Shown here one piece after another: positions 1-6,483 of a stretch of 7,125 bases of DNA. Both the position numbers and the translations under genes were made by a program. Every line of letters starts with the position of its first letter. Positions within the stretch are counted from its first letter, which is position 1. The notes beneath the pieces were generated by a model. It worked only from the letters and a program-made list of their open reading frames with translations. It did not search any database and was not told the origin of the DNA. The stretch is from Maricaulis sp. (GTDB taxonomy: Bacteria; Pseudomonadota; Alphaproteobacteria; Caulobacterales; Maricaulaceae), in the NCBI GenBank assembly GCA_002694345.1, contig NZLV01000041.1, forward strand, positions 1-7,125, given 5' to 3'.

Positions 1-123
1 AACGAGAAATTCGTCGCCAATGCCAAGCCCGAGATCGTGGCCGAACAGCGTGAAAAGCTCGAGGACTACACAATCCAGAAAACCAAGATGGGCGAGGCTC
101 TGGAGCGTTTGCAGGGGATCTAG
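1..123 (+). CDS. valS: Valyl-tRNA synthetase, C-terminal end (partial)
   Basis: Only the last 40 codons and the TAG stop lie in the window; the gene begins upstream. The residues open with NEKFVANAKPEIVAEQREKL and continue as a charged, heptad-like helix ending in ALERLQGI. This is the typical end of bacterial ValS: the NxxFxxxAPxxVVxxER-type motif of the C-terminal tRNA-binding coiled-coil arm. ValS charges tRNA-Val in the cytoplasm and edits mischarged threonine, but the catalytic and editing domains are not visible here. The stop is 3 nt before the TTG start of the DUF3137 gene, so the two are probably co-transcribed. The identification rests on a short tail, but the motif is distinctive. 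Confidence 0.85.
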   Translation, partial: NEKFVANAKPEIVAEQREKLEDYTIQKTKMGEALERLQGI

Positions 124-126
124 GTT

Positions 127-1104
127 TTGACCCAACCGAAGAATTACGACTGGGACCGGCTGTGGGACGAGACGCTGGGCCCCTGGCTGAGCGAGCTGGA
201 GAGCGAGCGGGTGGCCGCCGTCCGGGAACGGCGCACCTGGATCGTCGGCAGCATCCTTGTCGCCGTGGTGATCGCTGTCTGCTTCATCATCATCTGGCAG
301 GTGCCTCCGGTCGCGCTTTTCGGCTGTGTTGGTGTGTTGGGCTTCGGCACGATGATCGGCAGCCGCCGGGTCAAGCTCCTGCGCGGCCGGGTCAAGCAGC
401 GGCTCAACACCGCCATCGCCCAGGCGCTCGATCTGACCTATTCGGACACGCCCTTTTCACCGGCGCGGTTCGACACCTTCCGCGACTACAATCTCCTGCC
501 ATCCTATAATCGCCGGAGTTTCGAGGATCATTTCGAGGGCGAGCGCGAGGGGTGCTCCTTCGAGCTCTACGAAGCCCATCTGGAACAAAAGCGCCGCTCC
601 AAGAACCGCACCTATTACGTCACCGTGTTCCGCGGCGCGCTGATCCGCATCACCTTCCCGCGCAAGGTGGAAGGCGTCACCGTGATTTCCCGCGATGCCG
701 GCTGGTTCAACGGGCTCAATGCCCTGGGCAAGGGCTGGGGCGGCATGGGCCTGGAACGCGTCGGCCTGGTCGATCCGAAGTTCGAAAAGATTTTCGAGGT
801 CTATGGCAGCGACCAGGTGTTGGCCCGCTACATGGTCACACCGTCCTTCATGGAACGCCTGCTGGCGCTCGAAACGGCGATGGGCGGCTCCAAGATCCGC
901 GCCATGTTCGATGAATCCTCCGGCCAGGGCGAATTGCTGATCGTGGCGGAGACCCATAACCGCTTCGAGCCGGGCTCCATGAACACGCCGCTGGCGGACA
1001 AGGACCGCGTCCACACCATGGTCCGGGAACTGGAAGAACTCCTCGCCATCATCGACACGCTGGTCGAACCGGCCCGCTTCGGGGAGCATGCGGCGCCGGA
1101 ATAG
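127..1104 (+). CDS. DUF3137 domain membrane protein
   Basis: A 325-residue protein of unknown function. An acidic N-terminal helix (about 1-36) is followed by two adjacent hydrophobic segments at about 38-57 and 61-78, forming a membrane hairpin. A basic stretch (RRVKLLRGRVK, 80-90) follows, then a long soluble domain. That domain matches DUF3137 as I know it: FELYEAHLEQKRR (145-157), YVTVFRGALIRITFP (164-178), a DPKFEKIFEVYGSDQ block (216-230), YMVTPSFMERLL (235-246) and a late NRFEPG (278-283). With both ends of the hairpin cytoplasmic, the bulk of the protein would face the cytoplasm, by the positive-inside rule. The start is TTG at 127; AGGGG at 113-117 lies 9 nt upstream, inside the end of valS, which suggests translational coupling. 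The length is normal for the family. No catalytic residues can be named. Confidence 0.85.
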   Translation: MTQPKNYDWDRLWDETLGPWLSELESERVAAVRERRTWIVGSILVAVVIAVCFIIIWQVPPVALFGCVGVLGFGTMIGSRRVKLLRGRVKQRLNTAIAQALDLTYSDTPFSPARFDTFRDYNLLPSYNRRSFEDHFEGEREGCSFELYEAHLEQKRRSKNRTYYVTVFRGALIRITFPRKVEGVTVISRDAGWFNGLNALGKGWGGMGLERVGLVDPKFEKIFEVYGSDQVLARYMVTPSFMERLLALETAMGGSKIRAMFDESSGQGELLIVAETHNRFEPGSMNTPLADKDRVHTMVRELEELLAIIDTLVEPARFGEHAAPE

Positions 1105-1109
1105 GCCTA
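1102..1109. repeat. 8-bp palindrome joining two convergent stop codons
   Basis: TAGGCCTA is a perfect palindrome. Its left arm is the TAG stop of the DUF3137 gene and its right arm, read on the minus strand, is the TAG stop of pyc, leaving only 2 bp between the coding regions. It is too short to act as a terminator and has no T tract on either side, so no intrinsic terminator separates the two convergent units here. The palindrome probably follows by chance from two TAG codons around GC. Confidence 0.6.
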
Positions 1110-4100
1110 CTCCACCACCGCCAGCAGATCCTTGGCATCCACCTGCGTGCCCGCCTTCACCGCAAGCCGCTTCACCGTGCCCGCCTGCGGCGCGGTGATC
1201 GAGGTTTCCATCTTCATCGCCTCCAGCGTCATCAGCACATCGCCGGCCTTCACGCTCTGGCCCTCGGACGCCACCAGCGTGGCAATCAGGCCGGGCATGG
1301 GGGCAGGGATATGCGCCGGATTGGCCATGTCGGCCTTCTCGCGTGCTTCCACCGTCGAGGCGACGGAGCGGTCATCCACCCGGATCACGCGCGGCTGGCC
1401 ATTGAGTTCGAAGAAGACCTCGCGGCAGCCCTGTTCATCGGCCTCACCGATCGTCATCAGGCGGATATTGAGGGTCTTGCCCTTGTCGATATCCACCGAA
1501 ATCTCGCCGCCCGGCTCCATGCCGTAGAAGAAGACCGGGGTGGGCAGTTTGTCGACGCGGCCATATTGCGCGCGGTGCTTTTCGTAATCGGCGAAGACCT
1601 TGGGATACATCACGGCCGAGGCGACATCATTCTCGTTCACGTCGCGTCCGGCATGGCCCTTGATCGTCTCGCGCACGGCGTCGAAATCGGTCGGCGGCAA
1701 ATGCTTGCCCGGCCGGTCGGTAGAGGCTTTTTCGCCCTTGAGCGCCTTGGCCTGGAGGTCTTTCGGCCAGCCGCCCGGCGGCTGACCCAGATCGCCGCGC
1801 AACAGGCCGATCACACTGTCCGGGAAGGTGATGTCGGTTTCCGGATCCAGCACATCCTCTACCGTGAGGCCGGAGGAGACCATGTAGAGCGCCATGTCGC
1901 CGACGACCTTGGAGGAGGGCGTCACCTTCACGATATCGCCGAACATCCGGTTCACGTCGGCATACATTTTGGCGACCTCGTGCCAGCGTTCCGCCAGCCC
2001 GACCGCGCGCGCCTGTTCCTTCAGATTGGTGAATTGCCCGCCGGGCATTTCATGGAGATAGACCTCCGATGCGCCCGAGCGCAGATCGGATTCAAAGGCC
2101 GCATACTGGGTGCGCACATCCTCCCAATAATCCGAGAAACGCCGGATCGTGGCGGGGGAGAGACCGCTATCGCGCGTCGTATCGCCCAGTGCCGTGACGA
2201 TGGAGCCCAGATTGGCCTGGGAGGTCAGGCCGGAGAAACTGTCCATCGCCGCATCCACCGCATCCGCGCCCGCCTCGCAGGCGGCCAAAACGGTCGCCGC
2301 AGCAATGCCGGACGTGTCATGCGTGTGATAGTGGATCGGAAGGCCGGTCTCATCCTTCAGCGCTTTCACCAGGGTGCGGATCTGCGCCGGACGCGCCAGC
2401 CCCGCCATGTCCTTGATGCCCAGGATATGCGCCCCGGCACCCTTCAGCTCGCGCGCCAGTTCCAGATAATAGTCGAGCTGGTATTTCGGCCGGTCCGGAT
2501 TGCCTAGATCGCCGGTATAGCAGATCGCCGCCTCGCAGAGCCGGTCCGTCTTGAGGACGCTCTCCATGGCGACTTTCATGTTCTCCGCCCAGTTCAGACT
2601 GTCGAAGACGCGGAAGACATCGATCCCGGTTTCTGCGGCTTGGTGCACAAAATGGTCCACCGCATTGTCGGGATAATTCGTGTAGCCGACCGCATTGGAG
2701 GCCCGCAGCAGCATTTGCAGCATGACGTTGGGGATGCGCTCGCGCAGATCGGCCAAGCGGTCCCAGCTGTCCTCCCTCAGGAAGCGCAAGGCCACATCAA
2801 AGGTCGCCCCGCCCCAGCACTCGATCGAGAACAAATCGTGCAGATGTTCGGCATAGGCATCCGCCACCGCCACCATGTCGAAGGAGCGCATGCGCGTGGC
2901 CAGCAGGGATTGGTGCGCATCGCGCATCGTTGTGTCGGTGATCAGGACCCGGGTCTGGTCCAGCATCCAGTCGCGCAGGCCTTCCGGGCCATGCTTGTCG
3001 AGGATCTGTTTGGTGCCTTCCAGAAGCACCGCCCCGTCCGCGGCCGGCGGCACCGGCGTGCGGGCATGGGCAGGCGGCTTCGGCCGGCCCTTTACCTCCG
3101 GATTTCCGTTCACCGAGACGTTGGCGATATAGGTCAAAAGCCGCGTCGCCCGGTCCCGCCGCTTGGGGAAGTCGAAGAGTTCCGGCGTGGTGTCGATGAA
3201 GCGCGTCGTGATCTGGCCCGACACGAAATCGGGGTGATTGATGACGTTTTCCAGGAAGGCGATATTCGTCGATACGCCCCGGATGCGGAACTCCCGCAAG
3301 GCCCGGTCCATCCGCCGCACCGCTTCTTCCGGTGTCGCTGCCCAGGCGGTGACTTTTTCCAGCAGGCTGTCGAAATAGCGGGTGATCACCGCGCCGGAAT
3401 AGGCGGTGCCGCCATCCAGCCGGATGCCGAACCCGGTCGCCCCGCGATAGGCGGTGATGCGGCCATAGTCCGGCGTGAAACTGTTTTGCGGGTCCTCCGT
3501 CGTGACCCGGCATTGCAGGGCATGCCCGTGCAGCGTGATCTCGTCCTGGACGGGGACCCCGGTCTCCTCCGTCACGCCGATATGGCCGCCGCGCGCGATC
3601 TGGATCTGGGCGCGGACAATGTCGATCCCGGTCACTTCCTCGGTGACCGTATGCTCCACCTGGACCCGCGGATTGACCTCGATGAAATAAAATTGGCGTG
3701 TCTCCGCATCGAGCAGGAACTCCACCGTACCGGCGCCGCAATAGCCCGCATGCCGGGTCAGGCGCAGGGCGGCCTCGCAGATCGCCTCGCGCGTGCCGGC
3801 ATCCATGTCCGGCGCCGGGGCCCGCTCGACCACTTTCTGGTTCCGCCGCTGCACCGTGCAGTCGCGCTCCCAGAGATGGACCAGATTGCCATGGCTGTCG
3901 CCGAGGATCTGGACCTCGATATGCCGCGCCTTGCGGATCAGTTTTTCCAGATAGACCTCGCCATTGCCGAAGGCGCTTTCGGCCTCGCGCCGGCCGGCCT
4001 CGACCTGGTTCTTCAGCTCGGCCTCGCTTTCCACGACGCGCATGCCGCGGCCGCCACCGCCCCAGCTTGCCTTCAGCATCAGCGGATAGCCCCCCTCGCC

Positions 4101-4562
4101 AGCCAGTTTCGCCCACTCCGCCGGATCCTCCGACAGCGGGCCCGTGGCGGGCACGACCGGCACGTCGGCTTCCACCGCCATGTTCCGCGCCGCAACCTTG
4201 TTGCCCAGCGATTTCATGACGTCCGGGGAGGGGCCGACAAAGGTCAGGCCCGCTTCGGCGCAGGCTTCGGCAAAGTCCGGGTTTTCCGACAGGAAGCCAT
4301 AGCCGGGATGGATCAGGGTCGCGCCGCACTTCTTGGCGATCGCGATGATGCCCTCAATGTCCAGATAGGCCTTCACCGGACCCAGACCGGCACCCACCCG
4401 ATAGCTCTCATCCGCCTTGAACCGGTGAAGGGCCAGCTTGTCCTCTTCGGCATAGATGGCGACGGTTTTCAGGCCCAGTTCCGTGGCCGCCCGCATGATG
4501 CGGATGGCGATCTCGGAGCGGTTGGCGACAAGCAGTTTTTCGGGCGTCTGGCGTTCGGGCAA
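1107..4562 (-). CDS. pyc: Pyruvate carboxylase
   Basis: A biotin enzyme that converts pyruvate, bicarbonate and ATP to oxaloacetate, the anaplerotic feed of the TCA cycle and gluconeogenesis. From the TTG at 4562 it is 1151 residues, a full-length single-chain PC. Biotin carboxylase domain, about 7-461: VANRSEIAIR, ATP-grasp loop GGGGRGMR (168-175) and EVNPRVQVEHTVTEEVTG (295-312). Carboxyltransferase domain: RDAHQSLLATRMR with metal ligand D548, GIKDMAG with the carbamylated lysine K717, and HTH ligands H746 and H748. A linking/tetramerisation region follows, then BCCP with EAMKME, biotin lysine K1117, 34 residues from the end. From memory the Rhizobium etli enzyme has D549, K718, H747, H749 and K1119, an offset of only one or two. 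The open frame runs in to 4709, with ATGs at 4709 and 4637 giving 1200 or 1176 residues, but the extra sequence does not resemble a PC N-terminus. All key residues are present. Confidence 0.97.
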   Translation of the reverse strand: MPERQTPEKLLVANRSEIAIRIMRAATELGLKTVAIYAEEDKLALHRFKADESYRVGAGLGPVKAYLDIEGIIAIAKKCGATLIHPGYGFLSENPDFAEACAEAGLTFVGPSPDVMKSLGNKVAARNMAVEADVPVVPATGPLSEDPAEWAKLAGEGGYPLMLKASWGGGGRGMRVVESEAELKNQVEAGRREAESAFGNGEVYLEKLIRKARHIEVQILGDSHGNLVHLWERDCTVQRRNQKVVERAPAPDMDAGTREAICEAALRLTRHAGYCGAGTVEFLLDAETRQFYFIEVNPRVQVEHTVTEEVTGIDIVRAQIQIARGGHIGVTEETGVPVQDEITLHGHALQCRVTTEDPQNSFTPDYGRITAYRGATGFGIRLDGGTAYSGAVITRYFDSLLEKVTAWAATPEEAVRRMDRALREFRIRGVSTNIAFLENVINHPDFVSGQITTRFIDTTPELFDFPKRRDRATRLLTYIANVSVNGNPEVKGRPKPPAHARTPVPPAADGAVLLEGTKQILDKHGPEGLRDWMLDQTRVLITDTTMRDAHQSLLATRMRSFDMVAVADAYAEHLHDLFSIECWGGATFDVALRFLREDSWDRLADLRERIPNVMLQMLLRASNAVGYTNYPDNAVDHFVHQAAETGIDVFRVFDSLNWAENMKVAMESVLKTDRLCEAAICYTGDLGNPDRPKYQLDYYLELARELKGAGAHILGIKDMAGLARPAQIRTLVKALKDETGLPIHYHTHDTSGIAAATVLAACEAGADAVDAAMDSFSGLTSQANLGSIVTALGDTTRDSGLSPATIRRFSDYWEDVRTQYAAFESDLRSGASEVYLHEMPGGQFTNLKEQARAVGLAERWHEVAKMYADVNRMFGDIVKVTPSSKVVGDMALYMVSSGLTVEDVLDPETDITFPDSVIGLLRGDLGQPPGGWPKDLQAKALKGEKASTDRPGKHLPPTDFDAVRETIKGHAGRDVNENDVASAVMYPKVFADYEKHRAQYGRVDKLPTPVFFYGMEPGGEISVDIDKGKTLNIRLMTIGEADEQGCREVFFELNGQPRVIRVDDRSVASTVEAREKADMANPAHIPAPMPGLIATLVASEGQSVKAGDVLMTLEAMKMETSITAPQAGTVKRLAVKAGTQVDAKDLLAVVE

Positions 4563-4568
4563 GGCGAA

Positions 4569-4576
4569 CCTCTTCT
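4569..4576 (-). promoter_or_regulatory. Ribosome binding site supporting the TTG start of pyc
   Basis: Read on the minus strand, AGAAGAGG ends 6 nt before the TTG at 4562. The ATG at 4637 is preceded by CGCTTCCC, with no Shine-Dalgarno sequence. The ATG at 4709 has only a weak AAGG 9 nt away. The site therefore favours the TTG, in agreement with the normal PC length and residue numbering it gives. Confidence 0.55.
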
Positions 4577-4599
4577 CGGCAGCGTCAGTCAGGATTGGA

Positions 4600-4615
4600 A
4601 TGGTACCGATACCAT
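4600..4615. promoter_or_regulatory. Putative LacI-type operator upstream of pyc
   Basis: ATGGTACCGATACCAT is a 16-bp even-length palindrome with CG at its centre. Only positions 7 and 10 fail to pair; the outer six bases of each arm match exactly. Even length, central CG and half sites of this kind are typical of LacI-family operators. It lies 38 nt upstream of the preferred TTG start of pyc, in the leader or promoter of that gene, and would fall inside the coding sequence if an upstream ATG were used. No LacI-family gene is in the window, so the regulator is unknown. A carbon-source-responsive repressor would fit an anaplerotic gene, but that is inference. Confidence 0.5.
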
Positions 4616-4758
4616 GAAACGCGGTTTGGGGCGTCATGGGAAGCGAATTATTGCGTTTGCGAACAGCCGGGATGGGGTGTCGCGACAGGCCGGCAGGGAT
4701 CGGGATCATCCGCTAACGCCTTGTATATCAAGAAATAGACGCGGTCCCAAATTCCTGA

Positions 4759-4787
4759 TTGACAAAACGCCACCCGCAATAGGTAAT
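4759..4787 (+). promoter_or_regulatory. Predicted sigma-70-type promoter of the ArsR operon
   Basis: A perfect TTGACA at 4759-4764 is followed, after a 17-bp spacer, by GGTAAT at 4782-4787, which matches 4 of 6 bases of the -10 consensus. Transcription would begin near 4794, giving a leader of roughly 25 nt with GAGG at 4810-4813 in front of the ATG at 4819. The -10 element overlaps the palindrome at 4783-4798, as expected for a repressed promoter. Confidence 0.55.
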
Positions 4788-4798
4788 ACATGTATTAC
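4783..4798. promoter_or_regulatory. Putative ArsR-family operator (perfect palindrome)
   Basis: GTAATACATGTATTAC is a perfect 16-bp palindrome, AT-rich in a GC-rich surrounding. It covers the -10 hexamer and likely transcription start of the promoter facing the ArsR-family gene 20 bp downstream. ArsR-family repressors commonly bind AT-rich palindromes in their own promoters, so autoregulation is the simplest reading. The symmetry is seen directly; the assignment to this regulator is inference from position. Confidence 0.6.
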
Positions 4799-4818
4799 AT
4801 GTTTGCGGTGAGGCGGCG

Positions 4819-5220
4819 ATGACCCCGGACTCGATGGATGCGGTGTTTCAGGCCCTGGGCAATGCCCAGCGCCGGCGCATGCTCGATTTCGTGAAGAACC
4901 ATCCCGGCTGTTCCGTGGGCGAGGTGGCGGCCGGGTTCGATGTCAGCCGCATTGCCGTGATGCGGCACCTGACCGTGCTGGAAGAGGCCGGCCTGCTGAT
5001 CTCGCAGAAGCGCGGCCGGGTCCGCCATCTCTACATGAATGTCGTGCCGATCCAGATGATCCATGACCGCTGGTCCAGCGAGTATTCCGCCCTGTGGGCC
5101 GGCAAGCTGCTGGACATCAAATACAGGGCCGAACAGCGCGCCGCCGACACCGGTGCCGCCGCGCCGGAACCGGCATCCGTGACACCGATCCAGGCATCCA
5201 AAAGGGGGACAGAGACATGA
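4819..5220 (+). CDS. ArsR-family winged-helix transcriptional regulator
   Basis: A 133-residue cytoplasmic DNA-binding protein. The winged helix occupies about 6-75: FQALGNAQRRRMLDFV (helix 1 region), SVGEVAAGFDVSRIAVMRHL (helix-turn-helix with recognition helix at about 43-52), VLEEAGLL, then the wing KRGRVRHLYMN. A helix with IHDRWSSEYSALW (81-93) follows, as in ArsR proteins paired with SRPBCC genes. The C-terminal 30 or so residues are Ala/Pro-rich and probably disordered. The ELCVCDL metal site of ArsR/SmtB sensors is missing and the only cysteine is C31, so this is unlikely to be a classic metal sensor despite the family name. The start has GAGG 5 nt upstream. The stop overlaps the next start as ATGA (5217-5220), indicating translational coupling. 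It probably represses its own operon through the palindrome at 4783-4798; the ligand is unknown. Confidence 0.9.
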   Translation: MTPDSMDAVFQALGNAQRRRMLDFVKNHPGCSVGEVAAGFDVSRIAVMRHLTVLEEAGLLISQKRGRVRHLYMNVVPIQMIHDRWSSEYSALWAGKLLDIKYRAEQRAADTGAAAPEPASVTPIQASKRGTET

Positions 5221-5780
5221 ATACAGCGACGCAAGCCGCACCATCCGGCGAGGTGCGAACCTCCATCTACCGGGTCATCATCCAGGCCTCGATCGAGACC
5301 GTCTGGTCCGAACTGGTCCGCACCGACCGGCCATCGCCCTTCTTCTTCGGTGGCCAGTACGACACGCCGGGTCTCGCACCCGGTGCGCCCTTCGCCATGC
5401 GCAGCCCGGACGGCAAGCACACGATGGCCATTGGCGAAGTACTCGAATTCTCGCCGCCGCACCGCTATGCCCACACCTTCCGCTTCACCACCTCCGATGA
5501 CCCGGCCTCCGTGGTCCGCTACGAGCTGGAAGAGGTCGAGGGCGGTACGCAATTCACCCTGATCAATGAACATCCCGCCAGCGACCCGGTCAGCCAGTCC
5601 GAAAAGCAGATGGCCCAGGGTGCCAAATTCATCTGCGAAAATCTCAAGGCGGTCGTGGAGACCGGCAAAGCGACATTCGGCGGTCGTATGATGCTTTTCA
5701 TGTTCTCGCTGATGGCCCCGATGACGCCCAAGGCGGCCAAGTCGGAGAACTGGCCGCTTGACCGGATCAAGGGGCAATAG
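5217..5780 (+). CDS. SRPBCC / AHSA1-like domain protein
   Basis: A 187-residue soluble protein of the START/Bet v 1-like SRPBCC superfamily, AHSA1 (activator of Hsp90 ATPase 1-like) branch. These proteins form a helix-grip fold around a hydrophobic cavity, but the ligand of bacterial members is generally unknown. Visible signs are an opening strand and helix SIYRVIIQASIETVWSELV (16-34), FFFGGQYD with a PG turn (43-52), GEVLEFSPPHRYAHTF (73-88), VVRYELEE (99-106) and a long closing helix around 128-150. A tail of about 37 residues with a Met/Phe-rich patch (RMMLFMFSLM, 157-166) follows. The ATG at 5217 overlaps the regulator's stop by 4 bp and has AGGGGG at 5203-5208, 8 nt upstream. The same frame is open in to 5094, but that extension lies entirely within the regulator gene and is not credible. 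It is presumably controlled by the preceding ArsR-family protein. Confidence 0.88.
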   Translation: MNTATQAAPSGEVRTSIYRVIIQASIETVWSELVRTDRPSPFFFGGQYDTPGLAPGAPFAMRSPDGKHTMAIGEVLEFSPPHRYAHTFRFTTSDDPASVVRYELEEVEGGTQFTLINEHPASDPVSQSEKQMAQGAKFICENLKAVVETGKATFGGRMMLFMFSLMAPMTPKAAKSENWPLDRIKGQ

Positions 5781-5791
5781 GGGAGATCAAC

Positions 5792-6361
5792 ATGGCCAAA
5801 TCACCGGAAGAGATGCGCGACAGCATGGTCGCCAACATGCCGGAAAAGACCGGCAAACCGCTGCAGGACTGGATCGCCATCGTCCGGGCCAGCGGTCTGG
5901 AAAAGCATGGCGAGATGATCAAGCTGCTCAAGACCGAGCACGGCATGACCCATGGTTTCGCCAATCTCGTCGCCCATGAGGCGCGCAATGGCGTGATCTC
6001 AGCACCGGCCGCTGAAGACGACCTGGTCGCAGCCCAGTATGCCGGCGACAAGGCGGCGCTGAAGCCGATCCATGATGCCCTGATTGACGCCGTTACGGGC
6101 TTCGGCAGCGATGTCGAGCTGGCGCCCAAGAAGGCCTATGTCTCCTTGCGCCGGGCCAAGCAGTTCGGCCTCATCCAGCCGTCTACCAAGACCCGCGTCG
6201 ATGTCGGTATCAATCTCAAGGGCCACGCGCCGGAGGGGCGGTTGGAAGCGTCCGGTTCCTTCAACGCCATGGTCAGCCACCGCGTGAAACTGACCTCGGT
6301 GGACGAGGTGGATGCCGAGCTCATCGCCTGGCTCAAGGCCGCCTACGACGCGGCGGGCTAG
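5792..6361 (+). CDS. DUF4287 and DUF5655 domain protein
   Basis: A 189-residue soluble protein with no known biochemical role. The N-terminal part (about 5-62) looks like DUF4287: KTGKPLQDWIAIVRASGL (19-36), a KHGEMIKLLKTEHG helix and GFANLVAHEAR. The C-terminal part (about 86-188) matches DUF5655: a PIHDALIDAV helix (92-101), APKKAYVSLRRAKQFGLIQP (111-130), TKTRVDVGINLKG (132-144), then FNAMVSHRVKLTSVDEVD (157-174) and a final AW-LKAAY helix. It starts 11 nt after the SRPBCC stop, with GGGAG at 5781-5785, 6 nt before the ATG, so it is the third gene of the ArsR operon. There is no signal peptide or membrane segment. The conserved basic K113-K114, R120-R121 and K123 might bind an anionic ligand, but this is speculation. 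Confidence 0.85.
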   Translation: MAKSPEEMRDSMVANMPEKTGKPLQDWIAIVRASGLEKHGEMIKLLKTEHGMTHGFANLVAHEARNGVISAPAAEDDLVAAQYAGDKAALKPIHDALIDAVTGFGSDVELAPKKAYVSLRRAKQFGLIQPSTKTRVDVGINLKGHAPEGRLEASGSFNAMVSHRVKLTSVDEVDAELIAWLKAAYDAAG

Positions 6362-6406
6362 GCGCTGGCAGGATCATGCGCGGCCGGGGTCATTAATCAT
6401 GCAACT

Positions 6407-6421
6407 GCGCAAGATTTGCGC
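6407..6421. repeat. Short inverted repeat between the ArsR operon and the small gene
   Basis: GCGCAA and TTGCGC pair exactly across a 3-nt gap (GAT). The repeat lies in the 122-bp gap between the DUF4287/DUF5655 stop and the 49-residue gene. No T tract follows, so it is not a convincing intrinsic terminator. It could be a small operator or chance. The rest of this gap shows no recognisable promoter or terminator to me. Confidence 0.3.
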
Positions 6422-6471
6422 TGCGGCACTGGACTCTTGGGAAAAGCCTCGCCATCTTGGTCAAAGAACAC

Positions 6472-6477
6472 AGGAGA
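6472..6477 (+). promoter_or_regulatory. Strong ribosome binding site of the 49-residue gene
   Basis: AGGAGA lies 6 nt before the ATG at 6484. It is a near-consensus Shine-Dalgarno sequence at an ideal distance and one of the main reasons to accept this short open frame as a gene. Confidence 0.65.
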
Positions 6478-6483
6478 ACCGGC

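Noticed and set aside
2797..4329. 510-codon minus-strand frame inside pyc
   Set aside because: It is a frame-shifted shadow of the biotin carboxylase region, low in complexity (Gly/Arg/Pro) and without family motifs. pyc itself is intact, so no frameshift is needed to explain it.
4710..4740. Promoter for pyc from TTGATA on the minus strand near 4726-4731
   Set aside because: No acceptable -10 hexamer lies 16-18 bp downstream. I could not place the pyc promoter with any confidence.
2640..4811. 723-codon open frame on the plus strand opposite pyc
   Set aside because: It lies almost entirely antisense to an unmistakable pyruvate carboxylase and shows no protein family. Its Arg/His/Asp-rich composition is what the complement of GC-rich codons gives. 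The long 1311-2507 frame is the same kind of artefact.
5094..5216. N-terminal extension of the SRPBCC protein to an ATG at 5094
   Set aside because: The added 41 residues are Arg-rich and lie wholly inside the regulator gene. The ATG at 5217 has a good ribosome binding site and a classic ATGA overlap.
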